From contig JAIOTT010000401.1 in assembly GCA_021106655.1 (NCBI GenBank), positions 1-6,955 of the forward strand: DNA of 6,955 nt, in the 5' to 3' direction. The notes beneath the pieces are model-generated. The model saw only the letters and a list, made by a program, of their open reading frames with translations, was not told the DNA's origin and ran no database searches. The position numbers and the translations under genes were made by a program. This document shows positions 1-6,620 of this stretch, piece after piece. Source of the DNA: Bacteroidales bacterium (GTDB lineage: Bacteria; Bacteroidota; Bacteroidia; Bacteroidales; SMBSF77). Each line of letters starts with the position of its first letter. The first letter of the stretch is position 1.

Positions 1-852
1 AGGTTCGCTCAAAGCTTCTGTTTCATAAAAATATGTACTTCCTCCATAGAGGAAAATTTGCGCTTTTTGACCTGACACCCCTGTTATTGCTCTTTTAATA
101 TGAAGCCTTAATGAAGATACCGGCTGCTGCCAGAATGAATTTTCCGTATACAGATCTGCAATAAATACCATATATAAAGGTGAGGGGCCGTTAAGTACTG
201 CATCCCATGCATTATCAATTTGGTTAAGGTTATTATAGTCGGGATTTGTTGGAATGTCTTTCATATCTTCTATAAAAAGACTTAGCCCAATTTTATTGTT
301 TATTTTCAACATCTCCTGAAAAATGCAAACATCCTGATTCCACACTGTGTAATATGAAAAATGATTGGTTTCTCCAACTACCAGCTTATTAGTTTGGTCA
401 ATACTGATTTTAGGCATTTGAGTTATTTCAAATGATTTATCGTCGTAATGAAAGATATACGTTTTATCAGTAACAACGATGTTAGAGTAAGGAATTTTAA
501 TTTTAATAGGTTTATCAAAAATCAAACCTTCAGGTTCAAATTTAATAAGCTTCATTTGAGGATTCATAACAAACTCAATACCTGCCGGTGCTTCTGAGAT
601 TTTAATGTTTACTTTTTCGGATAAAGCTCCTTCGGGAATATCAACATAAGCTCCTTTAATGGGTGATGTGGAATCAGTAATTGTGATAATTCCACCGATT
701 GCTCCTATCTCACCCTCTCCATTTTCATATACAGGAGGATTAGTTGAGGGAATGCTTTCGTTGTTATCCTCTTTTTTGCAGCCGAGTGAGATTAATAAAA
801 TAATACCTAACAATGGCCCAAATCGTTTAAGTGATTTTTTTAAATCTTTCAT
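1..852 (-). CDS. Putative surface lipoprotein with ZU5-like domain (C-terminus cut by window edge)
   Basis: The frame is open for 284 codons from the ATG at 852 to the left edge, so the 3' end is missing. Seen: a basic N-terminus (MKDLKKSLKR), a hydrophobic stretch at residues 12-24 and a cysteine at 25 (LLISLGC), which read as a lipoprotein signal with Cys25 as the lipidated residue. KKEDNNE follows directly; charged/acidic residues there resemble the surface-export signal of Bacteroidota lipoproteins (family knowledge; exact consensus varies). Residues about 48-123 have the pattern of a ZU5-like beta domain: GAIGGIITI, then VDIPEGAL, then LIKFEPEGLIFDKPIKIKIPY. HFSYYTVW at about 171-178 matches the motif often found just after such domains. 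Residues 180-284 are not recognised. The start follows an A-rich leader with no Shine-Dalgarno, about 100 bases below a plausible promoter. Function is unknown; a cell-surface role is inferred. Nothing ties it to the UvrA gene upstream. Confidence -1.
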   Translation of the reverse strand, partial: MKDLKKSLKRFGPLLGIILLISLGCKKEDNNESIPSTNPPVYENGEGEIGAIGGIITITDSTSPIKGAYVDIPEGALSEKVNIKISEAPAGIEFVMNPQMKLIKFEPEGLIFDKPIKIKIPYSNIVVTDKTYIFHYDDKSFEITQMPKISIDQTNKLVVGETNHFSYYTVWNQDVCIFQEMLKINNKIGLSLFIEDMKDIPTNPDYNNLNQIDNAWDAVLNGPSPLYMVFIADLYTENSFWQQPVSSLRLHIKRAITGVSGQKAQIFLYGGSTYFYETEALSEP

Positions 853-955
853 TTTAGTGCTTTTTAAGATGATTAAATAGTGTATTCAATTTTCATACTT
901 TTATAAGCAATTGTTTTAGGAAGAATAAAATTTCTGGTAAATCAACTCATCAAGG

Positions 956-989
956 CAAATATAATAAAAATTCATATAAAATTAAGCAA
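956..989 (-). promoter_or_regulatory. Candidate Bacteroidota-type promoter for the lipoprotein gene
   Basis: Read on the minus strand, 963-956 is TATATTTG, a full match to the TAnnTTTG -7 box of Bacteroidota housekeeping promoters. A TTG at 989-987 could be the -33 element, but the 23-base spacing is a little longer than the usual 19-21. Transcription would start near 949 and give a leader of roughly 97 bases. In AT-rich DNA such a box can arise by chance, so this is moderate support only. Confidence -1.
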
Positions 990-1100
990 TATTCATTAAA
1001 TCATTCATTTATGGAATTTTAAATATGATTAGGCATTATTTGTATAACGTAATAGGTAAAGTTAATTAATATTCGCAAGTTTATAATTTATGCGGAGCGG

Positions 1101-1143
1101 CTTTGCGCCTTAGCGATAAAAAATCTCACGCGAAGACGCAAGG
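1101..1143. repeat. Imperfect inverted repeat downstream of the UvrA-like gene
   Basis: The arm at 1101-1115 (CTTTGCGCCTTAGCG) and the arm at 1129-1143 (CGCGAAGACGCAAGG) pair at 12 of 15 positions around a 13-base AT-rich loop. The repeat lies 18 bases past the stop of the UvrA-like gene, and its GC content stands out from the AT-rich surroundings. It resembles, from memory, a family of short GC-richer intergenic repeats (TTTGCG / TTAGCG / CTCACGC words) scattered through Bacteroidota genomes. It could fold in the 3' end of the UvrA-like transcript, but no T-run follows the stem on the minus strand, so a rho-independent terminator role is weak. It is unrelated in sequence to the palindromes at 5692 and 6577. 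Confidence -1.
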
Positions 1144-1160
1144 GAAATTGTATTTATTTA

Positions 1161-4100
1161 TTAGTGCTTATTACTTAGAGCCTTCCCTGTATAAGATTTA
1201 TTACATTTTACTATTTTAGAAGATATGCTACTGTAAACAACCTCACCACCTTTATCCCCACCTTCAGGTCCTAAGTCAATAATCCAATCCGATGTCCGAA
1301 TTATTTCGAGGTTGTGCTCAACAAGCAAAACGGTATTACCATTATTTACCAGTTTGTTAAACACAGCAATTAATTTTTCGACATCCTGCATATGCAAGCC
1401 TGTTGTAGGTTCATCAAAGATAAACAGACAATTGTCTAAGAATTCCCTGATCAGTTCGGATGCCAGTTTTAAGCGCTGTGTTTCTCCGCCGGATAAGGTA
1501 CTGGTGGACTGACCGAGTTTAAGATATCCTAATCCGATATCTCTAAGCACACATAATATCTTTCTGATTTTAGTGTTATCCTCAAAAATATTGTAAGCTT
1601 CACTCACTTCAAGTTCAAGCACCTCATTAATATTGAGATTTTTATACCGTATTTTAAGAATCGAGTCTTTATACCTCTTACCATGACATGTATCGCAGCT
1701 TACCCAAACATCTGAAAGGAAATCCATGCTCACTTTTACATTTCCCATTCCTTTACATGCAGGGCATCTCCCTTCTTTACTATTAAAAGAAAAGTGTAAC
1801 TTTTTTAAGCCGCGGGCTTTTGATTCGTCCAACCGGGCAAACAAATCACGTATTATATCAAACAAACCCGTATAAGTTGCCGGAGTGCTTAAGGGTGATG
1901 TGCCGATCTTTTGCTGATCAATTACCACAACGCTATCAATATTTGCAAAGCTGATGTTATCGCAGTTGACAGCCCTGCCTGCTTTAAAAGAATCAGCGAT
2001 CACATCAAATGCAAGGGATGTCTTCCCGCTTCCTGACACACCGGTTACAGCTATAATTCCCCCGGCGGGTATATTTATACTAATGTTTTTGAGGTTATTT
2101 GCATATGCCCCTGTGATACTGATCCCTGCTCCAGGCTCTCTCTCTTGTTTATTAATCTTTTGTCTAATTATCTCTTGTCTATCTTTTGATAAATACTTAC
2201 CGGTAATTGATTTAGGGTTCTTGATTATATCATTTATGCTACCTTGTGCAATAATTTTTCCGCCATTTTCTCCGGCTCCCTGACCCATATCAATAATATG
2301 ATCAGCATGTGAAATAACATCAGGGTCATGCTCAACAAGTATCACGGTATTTCCATTATCTTTTAACTTTCGAATGGATTTCATTAAGTTTTGTGTATCA
2401 CGCGGGTGTAACCCAAGAGTTGGTTCATCCAGCACGTAGGTGAGCCCACACAGATCCGAAACCAGTTGGCTTGCTATCCTTAAACGTTGTGCTTCACCAC
2501 CTGAAAGGGTCTGTGTTGTTCTGTCGATGGAAAGATATCCGAGCCCAATCTCATCAAGAGGCTTTAGTTTTGTAATCAGTTGAACTATTATTTGTTCGCA
2601 AATAGCAAAAGTGTCAGGATTTATTTCTTTTTGAATATTGCTGAAATATTCAATGGCATTAGTGATTGTTTTAGAAGAAAGTTGACTTATATTCATCCCG
2701 TCAAAGCTGACATCAAGGATGTTTTTCCTGAAGCGTTTTCCTTGACAAGCAGAGCAGTTTATCTCACTCATTATGGCTTTGAATGCCTCACCACGTTTAC
2801 TATCATGTTTTATCTCCCAATCCTCGTTTAAATAATTAACAAAACCTTTCCACACAGTAGTTAAGTTATGAGTACCAGTTCTGTTGCCACGTCTGAATTT
2901 CCATTCAACATCATACTCTTCGGTACCTGTTCCAAAAAGTGCAATTTGAACTGCTTTTTGTGAAAGCTTGTGGTAGGGAAGAGTGAAATCAATACCTTTA
3001 AGCTCACCAACTTTGATCAAGGTATTAATATACTGACCATAGATATCCCCAAAAAATTTCCCAGGTGTTGTACCATCCATTGCACCGGCAATAATTGCTT
3101 TCTCTGGATGAGTTATAAATTTTTCAGGGTCAGATGTTGTGATATTGCCAAGTCCTTTGCATTTTGGGCAGGCAGCTGCGAGTTTGTTAAATGAAAACAT
3201 TGATGCAGGAAGCTTTGTTATGTTACCGTTTTTATTAAATCCTGCACGTGAGAACAGCAGTCTGTAAAGGTCGAATATCTCAGTAACTGTACCTACAGTT
3301 GACCTTGGATTTTTTCTAAACTGATTTTGCCTGACTGCAATTGCCGGAGTAAGTCCTGAACACTGTTCAAGTTCAGGTTTCTTTACTTTGCTCATCATTC
3401 TTCGGGCATAAGTAGAAAGGTTTTCGGTAAATCTGTTCCTACTTTCAGAATATATGGTGTCGAATGCCAATGATGTCTTGCCACTGCCGGAAATACCTGT
3501 GATCACCGTTGTTTGATTTAATGGGATCTCTATATCAATATTTTTAAGGTTATTAGTAGTAACACCATAAAACTTAATATTTTCCGGGTTTTGTTTCTTT
3601 TCACTTTTACTTGATGAAAATTTATTCTTGTCAGATGCTTCTTTCAAAGCTTTGCCGGTATAGGAATCATCACAACTCATTATTTCAGCTGTATCTCCCT
3701 GTGCTACAAGATAGCCTCCTTTGTCACCTCCATCAGGACCGAGGTCAATAATATGATCGGCTTGTTTAATGATATCAGTATCATGTTCAATAACAATTAC
3801 CGTATTATCATTGTTAACAATTTTATTCAGGGCAATAAGCAGATGTTTGATATCAGCTTTATGCAAACCCGTGGTTGGTTCGTCAAGAATATAGAGTGCA
3901 TGCCCTTTGGATGTTTTGTATAATTCAGAGGCTAGTTTTATTCTTTGCGCTTCTCCTCCGGAAAGGGAGGTGGAAGGCTGACCAAGTTTCAGATAACCCA
4001 CATCGAGTGCAATAAGCTGGTTAAGTATTTTGGTGATCCTCGCTTCTCCATCAAAAAATTGCCAGGCTTCTTCAATTGATAGTTCCAGGACTTCAAATAT

Positions 4101-6089
4101 GTTTTTATTCTTGTAAACTATCTCAAGTGTTTCATCATTAAACCTCTTACCGTTACACTCTACGCAAACTATTTCCATGTCGCCCAAAAAATGCATCCCA
4201 AGATGAATATAGCCTGCACCCTGGCATGTTTCGCAACGGCCCCCAACATTATTAAAGGAAAATCTCCCTTTATTATAAGCCCGTTTTTTTGACTCAGGAA
4301 GAGATGCAAACAGATTCCGTATATGGTCGAATAAATCAGTATATGTAGCCGGATTACTTCGGGGAGTTCTGCCAATGGGCGACTGGTCAATTTCAATTAG
4401 CCTGGTAATTGGGGTTGTACAATTTATTGATTTGAAACTGCCATCATGATTTTGATTTTTTAAATACCTGCCAAGCACTTTATGCACCAGAGTTGACTTA
4501 CCGGCACCCGAAACACCTGTCACAACATTGAAAGCTCCTATCCTAAAATCAATATCAATTTTTTTAAGATTGAACTTTGATGCGCCCTTAATGCTAATGA
4601 AACCATTTAATGATCTTATTGACTTTGGCAGGTAAACTTCAGGTTCAACAGAGATTGTGTGTGCAGTAAGGCTTAGCGGATAATCATTTTTATTATGAAG
4701 CAGAGTATCAACTTCACCCTGATAAATTACTTCGCCACCCTCTATCCCGGCTTTTGGTCCAATATCAATAAGATAATCGGCAGATCTGATTGTATCTTCA
4801 TCATGTTCAACAACCAATACTGTATTGCCGTTATCACGTAAAGATTTGAGTACCTTTAATAGCTTTTTGTTATCCCTGTTATGAAGTCCGATTGAAGGTT
4901 CATCCAATATGTATAAGATACCCTGAAGTCCGCTTCCAAGCTGTGATGCAAGCCTGATACGCTGTGCCTCACCACCCGAAAGAGTTGTTGATTCCCTAGC
5001 AAGAGTGAGATAACTGAGACCCAGAAGCTGAAGATATTCAAGTCTTTTTAAAACATGTTCCAGGATATTCTTACTCACCTCATTATCTGAAAGATGTTCA
5101 TCCAGGTCTTTAAGATAAATATACAAGCCGGATAAGGAGAATTCGCATAGTTCTGAAATATTTTTCTTATTTATCAGTACTGAGCGTACTTCTTTCCTAA
5201 GCCTGCTACCGCCACATTCATCGCATGTAAACGAACTTGCAAACCTCAGGATATTATCATTACGATCTCTTTTAAGGATCTCCTCCATAATAGGGATCAT
5301 TCCTTTATAGTAAGCCTCTTCGCGGGGTTTGGCAGTGATGCCTTTCCATTTAAGGCGCGATTCCAGTGAATGTTTACCAAAAAGAATTTTCACTTTTTCG
5401 CTACCATACCAGATCACATCCTGTTGTTCCCGGCTGAGGTTTTTCCATGGTATATCCACCGAAAAGTCATGAGCTTCGCATACTTTATTAAGCTCATCAA
5501 CTCTAACCTGAGAGTATACAATATATCCATTAGGAGTTGTGGGAACAAGAGCACCTTCGCGCAAAGAAAGGGCATGGTTAGAGATTAGTTTTTGTTTATC
5601 AATATGTTCAGTAAGTCCCAGCCCCTTGCATTCAGGGCAGGCACCATAGTTAGAGTTAAAGGAAAACAGTTTTGCCTGTAGGGGCCGGTTTAACGGTTGA
5701 GACGCGATTAATCGCGTCTCAACCGTTCCAATTCTGGCATACAACAGTCTGAGATAATCATATATCCCTGACATTGTTCCAACGGTGGACCTTGGATTTG
5801 CCACAGCTGTTTTTTGATTAATTGCAAGGGCAGCTTGCAGGCCTGTAATCTCTTTTACTTTTGGCTTTTCCAGTTTGCCAAGATACTGTCGTGAATATGC
5901 CGAAAAAGATTCTAAAAACCTCCGTTGACTCTCTTTGAAGATCACATTATAAGCAAGAGTTGATTTCCCTGATCCCGATACTCCGGTAATGACCGTCATT
6001 GCACCATGAGGAATCTCAACATTGATGTGTTTGAGATTGTGCTCGTGTGCCTCTACTATTTTTAGATGCTTGTTCTCTCTTTTATTCAT
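1161..6089 (-). CDS. uvrA: Tandem (double) UvrA-like ABC ATPase, UvrA2 class, lacking UvrB-binding domains
   Basis: The 1642-residue product is two UvrA-like modules in one chain (about 1-815 and 839-1642) joined by a Lys/Ser-rich linker; ordinary UvrA has about 940 residues and dimerises. There are four ABC cassettes. Walker A lies at 36-44, 525-533, 865-873 and 1350-1358. LSGGE signatures begin at 370, 709, 1195 and 1532. Walker B Asp-Glu pairs are at 396/397, 736/737, 1221/1222 and 1559/1560, and H-loop histidines at 429, 769, 1254 and 1592. Zinc-type CxxC pairs start at 151+289 and 619+642 (x19 spacing), then 974+1112 and 1442+1465 (x19). In both halves the chain passes from ARIG/SRAG (118-121, 947-950) to FSFN (142, 965) within about 20 residues, where canonical UvrA carries the UvrB-binding domain. 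That places it with UvrA2/DrrC-type proteins, implicated in DNA-damage and drug tolerance rather than UvrB-dependent incision. DNA-binding signatures remain (PRSTVGT; PATYT). Residues 121-133 come from a palindromic repeat. Tandem UvrA proteins are known, for example in chlamydiae (from memory). The cellular role here is inferred. Confidence -1.
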   Translation of the reverse strand: MNKRENKHLKIVEAHEHNLKHINVEIPHGAMTVITGVSGSGKSTLAYNVIFKESQRRFLESFSAYSRQYLGKLEKPKVKEITGLQAALAINQKTAVANPRSTVGTMSGIYDYLRLLYARIGTVETRLIASQPLNRPLQAKLFSFNSNYGACPECKGLGLTEHIDKQKLISNHALSLREGALVPTTPNGYIVYSQVRVDELNKVCEAHDFSVDIPWKNLSREQQDVIWYGSEKVKILFGKHSLESRLKWKGITAKPREEAYYKGMIPIMEEILKRDRNDNILRFASSFTCDECGGSRLRKEVRSVLINKKNISELCEFSLSGLYIYLKDLDEHLSDNEVSKNILEHVLKRLEYLQLLGLSYLTLARESTTLSGGEAQRIRLASQLGSGLQGILYILDEPSIGLHNRDNKKLLKVLKSLRDNGNTVLVVEHDEDTIRSADYLIDIGPKAGIEGGEVIYQGEVDTLLHNKNDYPLSLTAHTISVEPEVYLPKSIRSLNGFISIKGASKFNLKKIDIDFRIGAFNVVTGVSGAGKSTLVHKVLGRYLKNQNHDGSFKSINCTTPITRLIEIDQSPIGRTPRSNPATYTDLFDHIRNLFASLPESKKRAYNKGRFSFNNVGGRCETCQGAGYIHLGMHFLGDMEIVCVECNGKRFNDETLEIVYKNKNIFEVLELSIEEAWQFFDGEARITKILNQLIALDVGYLKLGQPSTSLSGGEAQRIKLASELYKTSKGHALYILDEPTTGLHKADIKHLLIALNKIVNNDNTVIVIEHDTDIIKQADHIIDLGPDGGDKGGYLVAQGDTAEIMSCDDSYTGKALKEASDKNKFSSSKSEKKQNPENIKFYGVTTNNLKNIDIEIPLNQTTVITGISGSGKTSLAFDTIYSESRNRFTENLSTYARRMMSKVKKPELEQCSGLTPAIAVRQNQFRKNPRSTVGTVTEIFDLYRLLFSRAGFNKNGNITKLPASMFSFNKLAAACPKCKGLGNITTSDPEKFITHPEKAIIAGAMDGTTPGKFFGDIYGQYINTLIKVGELKGIDFTLPYHKLSQKAVQIALFGTGTEEYDVEWKFRRGNRTGTHNLTTVWKGFVNYLNEDWEIKHDSKRGEAFKAIMSEINCSACQGKRFRKNILDVSFDGMNISQLSSKTITNAIEYFSNIQKEINPDTFAICEQIIVQLITKLKPLDEIGLGYLSIDRTTQTLSGGEAQRLRIASQLVSDLCGLTYVLDEPTLGLHPRDTQNLMKSIRKLKDNGNTVILVEHDPDVISHADHIIDMGQGAGENGGKIIAQGSINDIIKNPKSITGKYLSKDRQEIIRQKINKQEREPGAGISITGAYANNLKNISINIPAGGIIAVTGVSGSGKTSLAFDVIADSFKAGRAVNCDNISFANIDSVVVIDQQKIGTSPLSTPATYTGLFDIIRDLFARLDESKARGLKKLHFSFNSKEGRCPACKGMGNVKVSMDFLSDVWVSCDTCHGKRYKDSILKIRYKNLNINEVLELEVSEAYNIFEDNTKIRKILCVLRDIGLGYLKLGQSTSTLSGGETQRLKLASELIREFLDNCLFIFDEPTTGLHMQDVEKLIAVFNKLVNNGNTVLLVEHNLEIIRTSDWIIDLGPEGGDKGGEVVYSSISSKIVKCNKSYTGKALSNKH
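5692..5727. repeat. 36-bp perfect palindrome (REP-like) inside the UvrA-like coding sequence
   Basis: The dyad centre is between 5709 and 5710, and all 18 base pairs match out to 5692/5727; the next pair (5691/5728) fails. The core GAGACGCGATT plus its complement, at 5699-5720, recurs near 6579-6600 in the broken RAYT. In the UvrA reading frame it encodes residues 121-133, including ETRLIAS, with no stop and no frame change. It sits between the conserved ARIG and LFSFN motifs of ABC domain I. In mRNA it would form an 18-bp stem about 365-400 bases into the message. It is interpreted as a member of a dispersed REP-type family that inserted in frame; the family assignment rests on the shared core and the adjacent RAYT remnant. 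Confidence -1.
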
Positions 6090-6140
6090 TACATTTTACG
6101 TCTTGCCCTATGCTTTATGCTAATTAATAAAACAAAAGTG

Positions 6141-6148
6141 CAAAAATA
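6141..6148 (-). promoter_or_regulatory. Candidate -7 box for the UvrA-like gene
   Basis: The minus strand reads TATTTTTG at 6148-6141, matching TAnnTTTG. It lies 51 bases upstream of the UvrA-like ATG, giving an expected start near 6134 and a leader of about 45 bases. The -33 region holds only a T-run (6177-6172) and no clear TTTG or TTG, so support is moderate. I see no LexA-like operator around it, although operators of this phylum are poorly recognisable by eye. Confidence -1.
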
Positions 6149-6524
6149 ATTGGAAATGTTCCATTCTTTTTAAAAAAGGTTACTTCTAGATGAAAAAACG
6201 TACTAATCTGATGATAAATGTAACTTGATCTTATGTCAGAAAAATTTCAAAATAAATATCGAACACACTCAACACGACTGCAAAATTGGGATTATGGTTG
6301 GAATGCCGCCTATTTTATTACCATATGTATAAAAAATAAGGAATGTTATTTTGGTAATATTAATAATGGGAAAATGATATTGTCGGAAATAGGGATTATT
6401 GCCGAACAGTATTGGAACGAAATACAAAATCAATTTTCGTATGTTCGGTTAGACGCATTTGTTGTCATGCCGGATCATATCCATGGGATAATTGTTATTG
6501 ATAAAAATCGCCCAGGATATCGTT

Positions 6525-6578
6525 TCCGTTGTATCCGTTGTATCCGTTGTATCCGTTGTATCCGTTGTATCCGTTGTA
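6525..6578 (+). repeat. Six perfect tandem copies of a 9-bp unit (TCCGTTGTA)
   Basis: Units begin at 6525, 6534, 6543, 6552, 6561 and 6570 and are identical. The array abuts the core of the palindrome at 6577-6602. In the RAYT frame it encodes repeated Cys-Ile-Arg; on the other strand one frame reads Thr-Asp-Thr. Since nine is a multiple of three, copy-number change would keep the frame. The array is probably a slippage product inside the RAYT's variable linker, and a cysteine-rich product of this kind is unlikely to be functional. Confidence -1.
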
Positions 6579-6602
6579 GAGGCGCGATTAATCGCGTCTC
6601 TA
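6577..6602. repeat. REP-like palindrome within the RAYT remnant (one mismatch)
   Basis: The dyad centre is between 6589 and 6590. The 13-bp arms pair at every position except 6582/6597 (G against T). It shares the 18-base stretch CGCGATTAATCGCGTCTC (6583-6600) with the palindrome in the UvrA-like gene at 5703-5720, but the outer flanks differ (TA...TA here, AACGGTT...AACCGTT there). In the RAYT frame it encodes the AINRVS peptide. It ends 18 bases before the stop of the convergent LytTR gene and could fold at that transcript's 3' end, though no T-run follows. Confidence -1.
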
Positions 6603-6620
6603 TAGTTAATCGAAATCTCT

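Larger units (their letters stand above)
853..1160. other. AT-rich non-coding gap between the UvrA-like gene and the lipoprotein gene
   Basis: This 308-base stretch has no convincing open frame. It holds the candidate promoter at 956-989 and the imperfect inverted repeat at 1101-1143. The rest is AT-rich, with short repeated ATTCAT/TTAAAT words around 970-1010. I see no RNA gene, no riboswitch-like structure and no terminator with a T-run directly after a stem. The two flanking genes are on the same strand; the length of the gap and the internal promoter suggest separate transcription. Confidence -1.

Noticed and set aside
659..880. Plus-strand open frame of 73 codons
   Set aside because: It is antisense to the start of the lipoprotein gene, whose signal peptide and ZU5-like pattern make the minus strand the real coding strand.
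853..1160. Small RNA or tRNA gene in the intergenic gap
   Set aside because: No cloverleaf, no conserved tRNA words and no stem followed by a T-run could be found.
3576..3647. Boundary of two separate uvrA genes artificially joined
   Set aside because: The linker region has no stop codon, and the frame is continuous from the Lys/Ser-rich linker into the second module, so a true fusion is the simpler reading.
1312..5588. Several short open frames on both strands inside the UvrA-like gene (for example 1954-2283 plus, 4169-4396 minus)
   Set aside because: All lie within a continuous, motif-rich 1642-codon frame and show no family features of their own.
5692..5727. Rho-independent terminator inside the UvrA-like gene
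   Set aside because: The dyad is strong but no T-run follows it on the minus strand, and the coding frame continues intact for over 1500 codons.
6525..6602. CRISPR-like array
   Set aside because: The repeats are only 9 bp and directly adjacent, with no spacers; no cas genes are present.
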